A DNA stretch of 14,994 bases from Verrucomicrobia bacterium 12-59-8 (GCA_002279765.1 NCCR01000095.1:1-14994), one strand, 5' to 3'; positions 5,010-13,606 are shown, counted from the stretch's first letter. The notes: a model not told the origin generated them from the sequence alone. Program-made: numbers and translations.

Positions 5010-7573
5010 AAAAAGTTTTGCCCCGTTCCCTGGCCTCCCCATCCACAGCTCTTGCCGTCCCCTCGTTGGATGCCAGCGTCACCACCCTGCCCAACGGCCT
5101 GGAGATCATCGTGCGCGAAGATCACGCCCACCCGCTCGTCAGCGTGCAGGTATGGATCAAGGCCGGCAGCATGCATGAAGAGCAGCACACCGGCGCAGGC
5201 ATCGCGCACTGCGTGGAGCACATGCTCTTCAAAGGCACCGAGAAACGCGACCCGGCGCAGATCTCCCAGGGTATTCAGGCGCTCGGCGGCTACGTCAACG
5301 CCTACACCTCCTTCAACCGCACGGTATACTGGATCGACGGCCTCGCTGAGCATGCGGGCGGCTATCTCGACATCCTCGCCGACATGATCCGGCATTCAAA
5401 ATTCGATGCCGCTGAACTCGATCGTGAAAAGGAAGTCATCCGCCGTGAGATGGCCATGGACAACGACGACCCCGGCAGCGCCGTCCAGCATCTGATGCAG
5501 GCCACCGCCTTCCGCCAGCATCCGCTGCGTCATCCCATCATCGGCCATCGTGAAGTCTTCGACCAGATCACCCGCGCCGATGTGTACGGCTTCGTACAGC
5601 GCCATTACGTGCCAAACAATGCCTTCATTGTCATCGCCGGTGATGTCGAAACCGCCGACGTACTCGACACTGTGCGCAGCTTCTTTGGCGACTGGCAGCG
5701 CCGCGCCTTTGACCCCGTCCTCCTGCCCGCCGAGCCGCGCCAGCATGGCAGCCGCGCCGCCGCCAAAAACTTCACCACCGAACTCACGCGCATCGCCCTC
5801 GGCTGGCAGATTCCTGGGGAAAACCATGCGGACAAACCCGCGCTCGACGTGCTGGCCTTCTTGCTGGGCTCCGGACGCAGCTCCCGCCTCTACCAGGAAC
5901 TGCGCGAAAAGCGCAGCCTCGCCCATTACATCTGGGCCGGTGCCTGGTGCGCACCGGAAGTCGGCCTGTTCAATGTCGAGGCCGAATGCAATCCCGCCGA
6001 TGCCGAAAAGTTGAAGAAGGGCATGCTTGAGGTGATTACCACCATGCAAAAAATCGGGCCGGGCCGTGCCGAACTCGAAAAGGCCGTGTGCGCCACGCTC
6101 AGCAGCCAGATGCGCACGCTGAGCACCGTCAAAGGCCAGGCCGGCAGCCTCGGCAACGGCTGGCTTCTCTCTGGCTCGCTCGACTACCAGCGCCAGTTCC
6201 TCAACGCCATCACCTCTCTCACGCCGGAAGTCATCCGCGATGCCGCACGCCGCTACCTGTGCCCGGAAGCCATGAGCACTGTGGTCGTGGGCGATGAGGT
6301 CGAGACGGACTCAAAAGCCAAAGCCACCGCCGACTCCGCACGGCCAGACATTCAGCGCTTCAAACTCAAAAACGGCCTCATCCTGCTCGTGGGAGAAAAC
6401 CCACGCCTGCCGCTCGTCAGTGTGCGTACCAACTTCCTTGCCGGAGTTCTCGCAGAAACCGACCACTCCGCCGGTGTCACGCAGATCTCCGCGCAGATGC
6501 TGCTCAAAGGCACCAAGAAACGTGCAGCGGCAGAGATCGCCGCCGAGCTGGAAAATCGCGGTGGCAGCCTGCTCTGCACTGCCGACGCGCACCGCTACAT
6601 GATCGGTGCCGATGTCATGCGTGGCGATGAAGCTGGCGCGCTCGACCTCGTGGCTGATCTCATCCTCAATCCTGCCCTGCCCCAGGCCCAGTTGGCCGAA
6701 GTCAAAAAGCGCCAGATCGCCAATATCCTCGAAGAAAAGGAAGACCCGCTCACCGTCGCCATGCGCAAAGCCCGGCGCGAGATCTTTGCCGGACAGCCCT
6801 TCCACCGCACCGCGCTCGGCACCGAGCAATCCGTCGCCGCGCTGAAGCTCACCGACTGCCGCGCCATGCTGCATGCCAGCTTTGCCACCGGCAACGGCGT
6901 CGTTTCAGTCTTTGGTGATGTGAAGGCCGCCGTGGTGAAAGCGCAGGTGGAAAAAGCCTTCGCCAAACTGCCACGCGGCAACCGCCAGATCGCCTTGGGA
7001 CGTGAATACCACGCCAGCTCCAAGCCCGCCGCCTGGACCGAGCATCTCGACAAAGAACAGGCCGTCATCGTCGTCGGCTTCCGCACCGTCGGCCTCGAAG
7101 ATCGTGACGTGCATGCGCTCAATCTCATTGATGAAGCCTGCAGCGACATGGGCAGCCGTTTGTTCAACCGCATCCGCGAAGAGCTCGGCCTCGCCTATTA
7201 TGTCGGAGCGCAAAACTTCGCCGCCATGGGCGCAGGAGCCTTCTATTTCTACGTCGGCACCGATCCCAAAAAAGTGAAGCTCGCCGAGAAAGAGCTCATG
7301 GCACAGATCAATGATCTCGCCGCCAATGGTCTCCACAGCGATGAGATTGATCGCGCCCGTGTGACGTGGCGTTCCTCCTGGCTGCGCGCGCAGCAGGGCA
7401 ACACCGGCATGGCCGACGTATGCGCCTGGAATGAAATCAACGGCCTCGGCTGGGATCACTTCCAAAAGCTCCCCGGCATCATGGCAGACATCAGCTCCAA
7501 GGAAATCCAGCGCGTCGCAGCGAAGTACTTCGGCGAAAAGAAAGCCTTCATCGTGCGCGTCCTGCCGAAGTAA
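5006..7573 (+). CDS. M16 zinc metallopeptidase, fused two-unit form
   Basis: This 855-residue protein contains two complete M16 (insulinase/processing-peptidase-like) units in one chain. The first unit (about 1-430) has the inverted zinc motif HCVEH (His68, Glu71, His72), with Glu148 75 residues later as the expected third ligand, so it is the catalytic half. In the second unit (about 448-855) the corresponding segment is QISAQ: His68, Glu71, His72 and Glu148 are replaced by Gln491, Ala494, Gln495 and an Asn. That half therefore cannot bind zinc, but it keeps the C-terminal SRLFNRIREELGLAYY segment typical of the partner subunit. Bacterial M16B enzymes often occur as paired genes, one active and one inactive; here they are fused. 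The N-terminus lacks a convincing hydrophobic signal core. It overlaps the preceding gene by 4 nt. The substrate is unknown. Confidence 0.9.
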   Translation: MKKVLPRSLASPSTALAVPSLDASVTTLPNGLEIIVREDHAHPLVSVQVWIKAGSMHEEQHTGAGIAHCVEHMLFKGTEKRDPAQISQGIQALGGYVNAYTSFNRTVYWIDGLAEHAGGYLDILADMIRHSKFDAAELDREKEVIRREMAMDNDDPGSAVQHLMQATAFRQHPLRHPIIGHREVFDQITRADVYGFVQRHYVPNNAFIVIAGDVETADVLDTVRSFFGDWQRRAFDPVLLPAEPRQHGSRAAAKNFTTELTRIALGWQIPGENHADKPALDVLAFLLGSGRSSRLYQELREKRSLAHYIWAGAWCAPEVGLFNVEAECNPADAEKLKKGMLEVITTMQKIGPGRAELEKAVCATLSSQMRTLSTVKGQAGSLGNGWLLSGSLDYQRQFLNAITSLTPEVIRDAARRYLCPEAMSTVVVGDEVETDSKAKATADSARPDIQRFKLKNGLILLVGENPRLPLVSVRTNFLAGVLAETDHSAGVTQISAQMLLKGTKKRAAAEIAAELENRGGSLLCTADAHRYMIGADVMRGDEAGALDLVADLILNPALPQAQLAEVKKRQIANILEEKEDPLTVAMRKARREIFAGQPFHRTALGTEQSVAALKLTDCRAMLHASFATGNGVVSVFGDVKAAVVKAQVEKAFAKLPRGNRQIALGREYHASSKPAAWTEHLDKEQAVIVVGFRTVGLEDRDVHALNLIDEACSDMGSRLFNRIREELGLAYYVGAQNFAAMGAGAFYFYVGTDPKKVKLAEKELMAQINDLAANGLHSDEIDRARVTWRSSWLRAQQGNTGMADVCAWNEINGLGWDHFQKLPGIMADISSKEIQRVAAKYFGEKKAFIVRVLPK

Positions 7574-8056
7574 GAAGACATAGGGCTGTGCCAGAGGTGG
7601 CGCCGCGCTCCGCTGCCTGCATGCCCAAGCCTCCGCTCGGCCCCCGCCATTTCCGCGCATCTTTTCCCTGCGTTGCATCAGGGCGCACCCCTCATCCAGC
7701 ACAGCCTGAGGGATGCCTGTGGAAAAAAATAAATTTCGTCGCCCTACTTGGCCCGATGGCTGCCTACTAAGAACTCAGTTGGAGCGCAAGCTTCACGAAA
7801 ATTTCTCAGGTTCGCCTGAGGAAACACACAACGAGCTGGAGAGTCGCTTCATGGTTGGGACTCTCTGGTCATCTAAAGGCCCGGAAGGATTTTGGTTGGG
7901 TCCTTCCGGGCCAAGTTGTTTCCAGACACCGGCAGCAGGGCGCAGCCGCCTGCGGACGTAATCCGCGCTGAACTTGAGATTTTTTTCACCACGCATGATG
8001 AGAGCTTGGCAAAACGGGCGTTCTCTCTGACTATCCCGTAACAACCAAACGAAACC
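7574..8056. other. Gene-free region with a cluster of hairpins
   Basis: This 483-nt stretch has no convincing coding frame; the short frames in it give low-complexity or hairpin-derived peptides. The first part (7574-7790) shows no clear terminator for the M16 gene, only a CCCTCA/TGAGGG inverted repeat near 7687-7713 followed by an A run. The second part (7798-7986) holds several ordered hairpins and is listed separately. The last 70 nt lead to the isomerase gene without a clear Shine-Dalgarno sequence. Confidence 0.7.
7798..7986 (+). ncRNA. Candidate structured RNA (5' leader or small RNA)
   Basis: Four hairpins occur in a row. TTTCTCAGG/CCTGAGGAA closes a TTCG loop (7802-7823). CTGGAGAGTC pairs with GACTCTCTGG, with two wobbles (7836-7868). 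A perfect 12-bp GGCCCGGAAGGA/TCCTTCCGGGCC stem has an 11-nt loop (7878-7912). GCGGA/TCCGC closes a CGTAA loop (7952-7966). A seven-T run ends at 7986. The 5' segment at 7798-7808 could also pair with TGAGATTTT (7975-7983), which would close a multibranched domain and compete with hairpin 1. I recognise no known riboswitch class. The strand is chosen because the region precedes the isomerase gene. Whether it is transcribed is unknown. Confidence 0.3.
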
Positions 8057-8995
8057 ATGCCGCGCAAAATCAGCCACATCGCACCGGACTGGTGGGACTA
8101 CACCACGTTGGAAGACGACCTCATCAACGACGCCGCCCGGCTCACGGAACGGGATCTGCGCCAGCTTTCCCGCCCCGGCTTCAAGGTGGTGATGTATGAC
8201 ACGCTGGAGGATTTTTACCTAGCCGAGGCGCTGGAGTACATCCACGCCTGGAAGCAGGCCACCCCAGACAATCCGGCGGGCATCTGCGGCCCCGTGGGCC
8301 CCACGGAGCAGCTCCCGCTGGTGGCACGTCTGGTGAACGATCTCGGTATCTCGATCAAGGACGGCCATTTCTGGGGCATGGACGAGTGGTATGACGAGCA
8401 CACGAAGAAGGAAGTCACCATGGAGCATCCGCTGTCGTTTGAAAAAGCGGACCGCGATCTCTGCTTTGACCGCATGCAGAAGAAGCTCTGCATGCCGGAC
8501 ACGCAGCTACATTTCCCGAAGGCGGACACTGCCGCCTACATCAAGAGCTGGCAGAGCGGCGTGCGCTGCGCAGTAATGCAGGGTGGCCAGGGCGACATCA
8601 AGCACTGGGCTTTCAACGATCCGCCCAAGCGCACCGGCAAATTCAAAAACGAGCCGCCGCCACCCGCCGAATACCGCAAACTGACCACCCGCATCGTCGA
8701 TCTACATCCCGTGACCCTGATGCAAAACGCCCGCACCTCGGGCGGGGGCAACATCACCCTGGTGCCGCAGAAGGCCGTCACCGTAGGGCCAAAGGAAACG
8801 TGGATGGCGGAGAAGGTCAGCATCTGGCATGCAGGCCTGCACGACAATCCGCTGGGCCAGCGCCTCACCGCGCTCATGATCTCCAAACGTCTCGCGGATT
8901 CCTCTGTGCCGATGTCACTGTTGGCCGATCACCCGAATGTGCAGTTCAACTACTATCGCGGCGGCCTAGGCCAGTGCGATGTGGAAATGCACTAA
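8057..8995 (+). CDS. NagB-like glucosamine-6-phosphate isomerase/deaminase family protein
   Basis: This 312-residue cytosolic protein resembles the NagB/6-phosphogluconolactonase (RpiA-like Rossmann) superfamily. [19 protein letters not shown] (75-93) sits where NagB has its phosphate-binding GSTP loop. GHFWGMDEW (103-111) carries the Asp-Glu equivalent to the catalytic [20 protein letters not shown] (175-190) matches the NagB GxGxDGHIAFNEP active-site segment, and [21 protein letters not shown] (240-260) matches the C-terminal phosphate/ring-closing region. Two departures are notable: the D-G-H segment has an extra residue (D180-I-K-H183), and the Glu of NEP is Asp188. The protein is also longer than E. 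coli NagB (266 residues), with a distinct N-terminal leader. A different sugar phosphate may therefore be the substrate. The gene is monocistronic, with a terminator downstream. The superfamily is secure; the reaction is not. Confidence 0.78.
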   Translation: MPRKISHIAPDWWDYTTLEDDLINDAARLTERDLRQLSRPGFKVVMYDTLEDFYLAEALEYIHAWKQATPDNPAGICGPVGPTEQLPLVARLVNDLGISIKDGHFWGMDEWYDEHTKKEVTMEHPLSFEKADRDLCFDRMQKKLCMPDTQLHFPKADTAAYIKSWQSGVRCAVMQGGQGDIKHWAFNDPPKRTGKFKNEPPPPAEYRKLTTRIVDLHPVTLMQNARTSGGGNITLVPQKAVTVGPKETWMAEKVSIWHAGLHDNPLGQRLTALMISKRLADSSVPMSLLADHPNVQFNYYRGGLGQCDVEMH

Positions 8996-9025
8996 CCGCC
9001 TGCGGCGGAATGACGAAACCAGAAT

Positions 9026-9057
9026 GACGAATGGCCTGAACCAGCATTCGTCGTTTT
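9026..9057 (+). terminator. Probable terminator after the NagB-like gene
   Basis: GACGAATG (9026-9033) pairs with CATTCGTC (9045-9052) over an 11-nt loop and is followed by GTTTTG. The short T run makes it a moderate rather than strong intrinsic terminator. It lies 30 nt after the stop codon. Confidence 0.6.
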
Positions 9058-9270
9058 GATTGCATGCTGCCGGAAGGCATGCGCCATGACATACTCACTC
9101 CGCTGGATGACTGTGTGCCGCATCCGCTCATGGCGGCGATTCACCGTAATCCATCCGGTGACAGCTCCATGAAAAACTTCCCCCTTCGGACTCGCCGGAT
9201 CTTCGTGTGCCGAAATCTCAAACTAACGTTTGCTATTCCCCCGATGAGGACGAGTGTTTCAACGCAAGTT

Positions 9271-9366
9271 AACCTGATAAAGGCTAAGCTAAGTCGTTCA
9301 TCAGGTTGTTTCCTTTGGTGTTCTTAAATCCGATCTCGGAGCTTACTCAGCCCTCATTCAGGCTGA
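9271..9366 (+). promoter_or_regulatory. Structured leader upstream of the RRM gene (candidate 5' UTR element)
   Basis: Three inverted repeats lie just before the RRM start at 9387. AACCTGAT (9271-9278) pairs with ATCAGGTT (9300-9307) across 21 nt, TCCG/CGGA (9329-9340) closes an ATCT loop, and TCAGCC (9347-9352) pairs with GGCTGA (9361-9366), ending 20 nt before the ATG. Genes for bacterial RRM proteins are often controlled through their leaders, with the Chlorobi-RRM motif as a precedent. This leader is not shown to match that motif. Confidence 0.35.
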
Positions 9367-9386
9367 CTGAACTCAAGAAAATCGAT

Positions 9387-9782
9387 ATGAATACTAAAAT
9401 GTACGTGGGCAACCTGCCCTTCACCGCCACAGAAGACGACGTTCGCGCTCTCTTCACCGACTACGGCACTGTTACTGACATCCACTTGCCAATGGACCGC
9501 GACTCCGGTCGTCCTCGTGGCTTTGCTTTCGTGACCATGGACTCCCAAACCGCAATGAATGAAGCCATCCGTGGCCTCAACGAAAAAGATTTCGGCGGTC
9601 GCAATCTGACCATCAACGAAGCTCGTCCGAAGGAAGATCGTCCTGCCGGCGGCGGCGGATACGGTGGTGGCGGCGGCGGCGGTGGCCGTGGCGGCTACGG
9701 TGGCGGCGGCGGCAAGAGTGGTGGCGGCGGCGGTGGCCGTGGCGGCTACGGTGGTGGCGGCGGCGGTGGCGGTCGCTACTAA
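9387..9782 (+). CDS. Glycine-rich RRM RNA-binding protein
   Basis: This 131-residue cytosolic protein has one RNA recognition motif and a glycine-rich tail. The RRM covers residues 4-80, with RNP2 MYVGNL (5-10) and RNP1 RGFAFVTM (44-51), whose aromatic positions stack on RNA bases. The tail (88-131) consists of GGGGYGG and RGGYGG units ending in RY, resembling RGG boxes and suited to weak RNA binding or self-association. Such proteins in cyanobacteria and other phyla are commonly induced by cold and are thought to act as RNA chaperones (family knowledge). I chose the start at 9387 because it gives the usual short MNTK lead into RNP2; an upstream in-frame ATG at 9306 would add an unlike extension. 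The gene stands alone, with a hairpin-containing leader and a strong terminator. No clear Shine-Dalgarno is present. Confidence 0.93.
   Translation: MNTKMYVGNLPFTATEDDVRALFTDYGTVTDIHLPMDRDSGRPRGFAFVTMDSQTAMNEAIRGLNEKDFGGRNLTINEARPKEDRPAGGGGYGGGGGGGGRGGYGGGGGKSGGGGGGRGGYGGGGGGGGRY
9672..9754 (+). repeat. Direct repeat in the glycine-rich tail of the RRM gene
   Basis: A 32-nt segment at 9672-9703 is repeated exactly at 9723-9754, a period of 51 nt (17 codons). Each copy encodes part of a [10 protein letters not shown] unit, and between them the spacer encodes GGGKSGG. Exact identity at the DNA level suggests recent duplication or slippage within a GGC-rich tract. Confidence 0.85.
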
Positions 9783-9823
9783 GCGTCTCCTCTGACGAAC
9801 CAACCCCCCCAAGAAAATTCTCG

Positions 9824-9854
9824 GCGGCATCCTGGCAACAGGATGCCGCTTTTT
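9824..9854 (+). terminator. Strong intrinsic terminator of the RRM gene, shared with the convergent operon
   Basis: GCGGCATCCTG (9824-9834) and CAGGATGCCGC (9839-9849) form a perfect 11-bp stem with a GCAA (GNRA) tetraloop, followed by TTTTT (9850-9854). On the minus strand the stem is followed six bases later by TTTT, so it may also stop transcripts of the convergent operon that ends at 9891. Confidence 0.93.
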
Positions 9855-9890
9855 CGTGTCGTTAAGACGCAGCGGAGAAATTCAGCCCCT

Positions 9891-10058
9891 TTAGCGGCCC
9901 GACCCCAGCGCCATCAGCAGCCCCATCACGCTGCCGTAGATGGCTCCGCGCCACCACGTCGAGGTGAGCGGGCAGGTGCCAGAACTGCATTGGCCGAAGT
10001 AGCCCATCGCCGAGCCAAGGGCAGCACCGATGGCGATGGGAATGAGGAAGCGTGACAT
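9891..10058 (-). CDS. DUF6132-like small membrane protein
   Basis: This 55-residue protein has two short hydrophobic, glycine-rich segments (about 4-20 and 38-52) that form a hairpin-like membrane protein. They are separated by a conserved-looking loop, FGQCSSGTCPLTST, with two cysteines (24 and 29). That pattern, G-A-A-L-G-x-x-x-G-Y-F followed by C-x4-CPLTS, matches what I know of the DUF6132 family, which has no established function. The ATG at 10058 is chosen because it gives this compact family form; a longer frame upstream would overlap the preceding gene with a low-complexity Ala/Ser-rich peptide. It is the last gene of the minus-strand RND operon, 22 nt after the DUF2892 gene, and ends near the shared terminator. 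No Shine-Dalgarno is visible. The thiol pair suggests a redox or sulfur-linked role, but that is inference. Confidence 0.75.
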   Translation of the reverse strand: MSRFLIPIAIGAALGSAMGYFGQCSSGTCPLTSTWWRGAIYGSVMGLLMALGSGR

Positions 10059-10080
10059 AGAAATATAGAGGGGGTTGGAT

Positions 10081-10311
10081 TCAGCCGCATTTGCCGCCTC
10101 CGCAGCAGCCACCGCCTTTGTCATTGCCGTCTTTGCCGCAGGTGCTGATGCCGAGGGGGGCATAGAGCGGGCAGAAGCGCACGAAGGCGGTGAGCAGCGG
10201 CACGAGGCCGATGGCCCCCAGCCAGCTGTGATTGGCGATGCCGTAGGCGATGAGGCCGAGGCCAAAGATCATGCGCAGGGCGCGGTCAACGGTTCCGATG
10301 TTGGGTTTCAT
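10081..10311 (-). CDS. DUF2892 (YgaP transmembrane-like) membrane protein with Cys-rich tail
   Basis: This 76-residue protein begins with MKPNIGTVDRALRMIFG, the hallmark start of the DUF2892 family. Two hydrophobic helices follow (about 12-26 and 30-46), then FCPLYAPLGISTCG (46-59). This resembles the membrane domain of E. coli YgaP, where it is fused to a rhodanese. The C-terminal tail GGGCCGGGKCG adds three cysteines, giving five in all and suggesting metal or sulfane-sulfur handling (inference). It starts 7 nt after the stop of the RND permease gene and lies 22 nt ahead of the DUF6132 gene, so the three are surely cotranscribed. The operon encodes a second family member at its start. The family is well supported; the function is unknown. 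Confidence 0.85.
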   Translation of the reverse strand: MKPNIGTVDRALRMIFGLGLIAYGIANHSWLGAIGLVPLLTAFVRFCPLYAPLGISTCGKDGNDKGGGCCGGGKCG

Positions 10312-10318
10312 AGGGTTT

Positions 10319-13300
10319 TTAGGGTTGGGGTTCAGGATGAGAATGCTTGTTGGCCATGAAGTAGAGCACCGGCACGGCCATGCGGCTGATGAAGAGGCTG
10401 GCGATCTCCCCGGCCATGAGCGCGATGGCGAGACCCTGGAAGATGGGATCAGCGAGGATCACCGCCGCACCAACGACCACCGCCATGGCGGTCAGCAGCA
10501 TGGGGCGGAAACGCACGGCTCCGGCGTCGATCACGGCCTCGCTCAGCGGCATGCCTTCCCGAATTCGCAGCTCGATGAAATCGACAAGGATGATGGAGTT
10601 TCGCACCACGATACCACCTCCTGCCATGAAGCCGATCATGCTGGTGGCGGTGAAGAATGCATCCATGAGACCGTGTGCGGGCAGAATGCCGACCAGCGAG
10701 AACGGAATGGCGATCATCACAATGGCAGGTGTGATGAAGCTGCGGAACCAGCCGACCATGAGCACATAGATGAGGATCAAACATGCGCCGAAGGCGGCAC
10801 CGAGATCACGGAAGACTTCGATGGTGATGTGCCACTCGCCATCCCATTTCAGCGCGGGTTCGGCATCGCTGAAGGGCATGGAGGCATTGAGGATCTGCAG
10901 TTCCGCGCCGCTGCCGCCGAACTCGCGTGTGTCGAGCTTCTTGAGCGCCTCGTTCATCTGGAAAATGGCGTACACGGGGCTTTCGACCACGCCGGCCACA
11001 TCGCCAATGACATAGGTCACGGGCATCAAGTTCTTGTGATACCGACTCTTCTCGACCGTGACGTGCTCCACCTTCACCAGCTCGCGCAAGGGCACGAGGG
11101 GCGAACCGGAGGCTCCGGGTTCAGGCAGCGCATTCGCATCTCCAGAACGCACGCGCAGCGCGAGCAGTTCCTCGGGTGTGGTCTTAGCGGAGCGCGGCAG
11201 TTCCAGGCGGATGTTCACATCCTCCTTCTCCTCGGCCTGGTGCAGCAGATCGACCGCCTCGCCATCCACGGCGATTTTGAGCGTCTGTGAAATCGTGGCG
11301 GCACTGATGCCATGGAGCGCGGCCTTTTCCTTGTCGATGACGAAGCGCGCCTTCTGCTGTTCGGCCTCAATGTACCAATCGACATCCACCACGCCGGGCG
11401 TGGACTTGAAAATATCCTTCACCGCTTCGGCGAGTTTCAGACGGTCCTCTTCATTCGGCCCGTAAATCTCAGCGACGAGCGTTTGCAGCACCGGCGGTCC
11501 CGGCGGCACTTCAGCAATCGCCACACGTGCGCCATAACGTGCCGCGATGGCAGCGACCGCCGGGCGCACGCGTTTGGCGATGTCATGGCTCTGCGCCTTG
11601 CGTTCGTGCTTGCCGACGAGGTTCACCTGAATGTCCGCCACGCTGGCACCACGGCGCATGAAGTAGTGGCGCACCAGACCGTTGAAATTGTAAGGCGAGG
11701 CGATGCCAGCATAGATCTGGTAATCGGTCACTTCAGGCTCCGTGCGGATCGCCGCAGCCATTTCCCGCGCCACGGCAGTCGTCTGCTCCAGCGAAGTGCC
11801 TTCAGGCATGTTCAGGATGACCTGAAACTCGCTCTTGTTGTCAAACGGCAGCATCTTCACCTTCACCCAGCCCAGGCCGACCGTCGCCATCGCGAGGAGC
11901 AACAGAACCGTGATGCCGATGAGAAACATCCAGCGCCAGCCGGTGTGATGAATCAGCGGCCCCATCATGCGGCGGTACAGCTTGGTGAAGAAATCCTCCG
12001 CATGTTCGGACGCGAGGTGCTTGTGGCCATCATCCACCGCAACGCCTTCTGTCAGTTTCGAATACTTGCCACCCCAGCGCAGAATGCGGATGGATGCCCA
12101 CGGCGTGACGATGAACGCGATGAGCAGCGACCAAAACATCGCCGCACTGGCACCGATCGGAATCGGACGCATGTAAGGCCCCATGAGACCGCCGACGAAG
12201 GCCATCGGCAGCACTGCGGCGATCACGGCAAAGGTAGCGAGGATGGTGGGATTTCCCACTTCACCCACGGCTTCGACGGCGATGGCCGACCAGCTCCGTC
12301 CCTTGTTTTGCGGCAGGTGGAAATGACGCACGATGTTTTCCACCACGACGATCGCGTCATCCACCAGGATGCCGATACTGAAGATGAGCGCGAAGAGGGT
12401 GATGCGGTTCAGCGTGAAGCCATAGAGGTAAAAGATGAGCAGCGTCAGCGCCAGCGTGGCAGGAATGGCCACGGCGACGATACCGCTCTCCCGCCAGCCG
12501 AGCGTCAACCAGATCAAGATGGCCACGCTGAACACGGCGATGCCCATGTGCAGCAGCAGTTCGTTCGACTTCTCCGCAGCGGTCTCGCCGTAGTTGCGCG
12601 TGATGCTCACGGTGACATCGGCGGGAATGATCGAGCCCTTGAGCAAGTCCACCTTGCGGATCACTTCGTCAGCCACGGAGATCGCGTTCGCGCCGGGGCG
12701 TTTGGCAACACTGAGTGTCACAGCCGGTTCTTCGGTGGTCTTGGAGCCGTAGAGCACGTATTGCACCGCCTCCTCACCGCCATCATAGATCTCGGCCACT
12801 TCGCGCAGGTACACTGGACGCCCGCCAAACACGCCGACGACCACGTCGCCAACCTCATGCGCGGTTTTCAGGAAAGCCCCGGTTTCCACGAGCACTTCGT
12901 TGTTGCCGGTGGTCAGGCCGCCCGCACGAAACTGCCGGTTGGCCTGCTGCAGCATCGGCACGAGCCCCGCAGGGCTGAGATTGCGCGAGGCCAGCCTCAC
13001 GGGATCAAGCATCACCCGCACCGCACGACGCGCACCACCCAGCAGATTCGTTTCCGCCACCAGCGGCACCTGTTTGACGGATTCCTCCACCTGGGCCGCA
13101 AGCCGACGCAGCGTGAGGTGGTCGTAGCGTGCGCTGTGGAAGGTGAGCGCGAGGATCGGCACGTCATCAATGCTTTTCGGTTTGATCAGCGGCTGAGAGC
13201 CTCCCATCGGGATGCGGTCGAAGTTGGAGCGCAGTTTCTCGGTGATCTTCACCAGACTACGCTCGGGGTCCTCACCCACTTTGAAGCGCACGATGACCAA

Positions 13301-13606
13301 GCTCTCGCTGTCGCGCGAGGTGCTGTAAATGTATTCCACCCCGGCCACTTCCCACAGCAGCTTTTCCATCGGCCGCGTGGCGCGTTCTTCGATCTCCTTC
13401 GCGGAAGAGCCGGGCATGGACACCATGACATCGACCATCGGCACCTTGATCTGCGGCTCCTCCTCACGCGGCAGCAGCACGATGGCCGCAGCGCCGAGAA
13501 TGACGGAGGCGATGATGACCAGCGGGGTCAGTTTGGAATCAATGAACGTCGCGGCAATGCGGCCAGCGACGCCCAGATTCTCAGAATGGTTGGAAGGCTC
13601 GCTCAT
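10319..13606 (-). CDS. RND family efflux transporter permease (AcrB/CzcA superfamily)
   Basis: This 1095-residue inner-membrane pump uses the proton gradient to export substrates through a periplasmic adaptor. It shows the family's two-fold layout: TM1 at about 28-46, a large periplasmic loop, a TM2-TM6 block from about 353, TM7 at about 565-585, a second large loop, and a TM8-TM12 block to the end. The proton-relay Asp pair is present in TM4 as [14 protein letters not shown] (Asp416, Asp417). The TM10 segment reads [15 protein letters not shown], with Arg1002 where AcrB has Lys940. The RXP-type heavy-metal signature of CzcA is not evident, so the substrate class is open. The gene overlaps the adaptor gene by 4 nt and is followed closely by DUF2892 and DUF6132 genes. 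No outer-membrane channel gene is in the window. Confidence 0.93.
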   Translation of the reverse strand: MSEPSNHSENLGVAGRIAATFIDSKLTPLVIIASVILGAAAIVLLPREEEPQIKVPMVDVMVSMPGSSAKEIEERATRPMEKLLWEVAGVEYIYSTSRDSESLVIVRFKVGEDPERSLVKITEKLRSNFDRIPMGGSQPLIKPKSIDDVPILALTFHSARYDHLTLRRLAAQVEESVKQVPLVAETNLLGGARRAVRVMLDPVRLASRNLSPAGLVPMLQQANRQFRAGGLTTGNNEVLVETGAFLKTAHEVGDVVVGVFGGRPVYLREVAEIYDGGEEAVQYVLYGSKTTEEPAVTLSVAKRPGANAISVADEVIRKVDLLKGSIIPADVTVSITRNYGETAAEKSNELLLHMGIAVFSVAILIWLTLGWRESGIVAVAIPATLALTLLIFYLYGFTLNRITLFALIFSIGILVDDAIVVVENIVRHFHLPQNKGRSWSAIAVEAVGEVGNPTILATFAVIAAVLPMAFVGGLMGPYMRPIPIGASAAMFWSLLIAFIVTPWASIRILRWGGKYSKLTEGVAVDDGHKHLASEHAEDFFTKLYRRMMGPLIHHTGWRWMFLIGITVLLLLAMATVGLGWVKVKMLPFDNKSEFQVILNMPEGTSLEQTTAVAREMAAAIRTEPEVTDYQIYAGIASPYNFNGLVRHYFMRRGASVADIQVNLVGKHERKAQSHDIAKRVRPAVAAIAARYGARVAIAEVPPGPPVLQTLVAEIYGPNEEDRLKLAEAVKDIFKSTPGVVDVDWYIEAEQQKARFVIDKEKAALHGISAATISQTLKIAVDGEAVDLLHQAEEKEDVNIRLELPRSAKTTPEELLALRVRSGDANALPEPGASGSPLVPLRELVKVEHVTVEKSRYHKNLMPVTYVIGDVAGVVESPVYAIFQMNEALKKLDTREFGGSGAELQILNASMPFSDAEPALKWDGEWHITIEVFRDLGAAFGACLILIYVLMVGWFRSFITPAIVMIAIPFSLVGILPAHGLMDAFFTATSMIGFMAGGGIVVRNSIILVDFIELRIREGMPLSEAVIDAGAVRFRPMLLTAMAVVVGAAVILADPIFQGLAIALMAGEIASLFISRMAVPVLYFMANKHSHPEPQP

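Larger units (their letters stand above)
8996..9386. other. Gene-free region between the NagB-like and RRM genes
   Basis: No credible gene is visible in this 391-nt stretch. Besides the terminator it holds a CCGCC/GGCGG mini-hairpin (8996-9008), a 10-nt direct repeat GAATGACGAA (9008-9017 and 9022-9031), and GCATGC twice (9062-9067 and 9077-9082) flanking a GGAA loop. There is also a TCACCG/CGGTGA hairpin (9141-9161). The last 120 nt contain further hairpins, listed as the RRM leader. No promoter matches a consensus well. Confidence 0.7.

Noticed and set aside
7713..7961. 82-codon open frame upstream of the NagB-like gene
   Set aside because: It runs through the hairpin cluster, so its GPEGF/GPSGP repeat is just the inverted repeat translated. 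There is no initiation signal.
9239..9262. Hammerhead-ribozyme-like CGATGAGGACGAG
   Set aside because: The core should read CTGATGA with a matching GAAA and three stems. Here the T is C and no GAAA or closing stems are placed correctly.
9169..9327. Possible small ORF beginning MKNFPLRTRR in the region before the RRM gene
   Set aside because: It has no Shine-Dalgarno, no recognisable motif and no hydrophobic or compositional signature, and it crosses the leader hairpin.
9306..9386. Upstream ATG extending the RRM protein by 27 residues
   Set aside because: The extension is unlike any RRM N-terminus and would cover the leader hairpins. [10 protein letters not shown] is the usual start.
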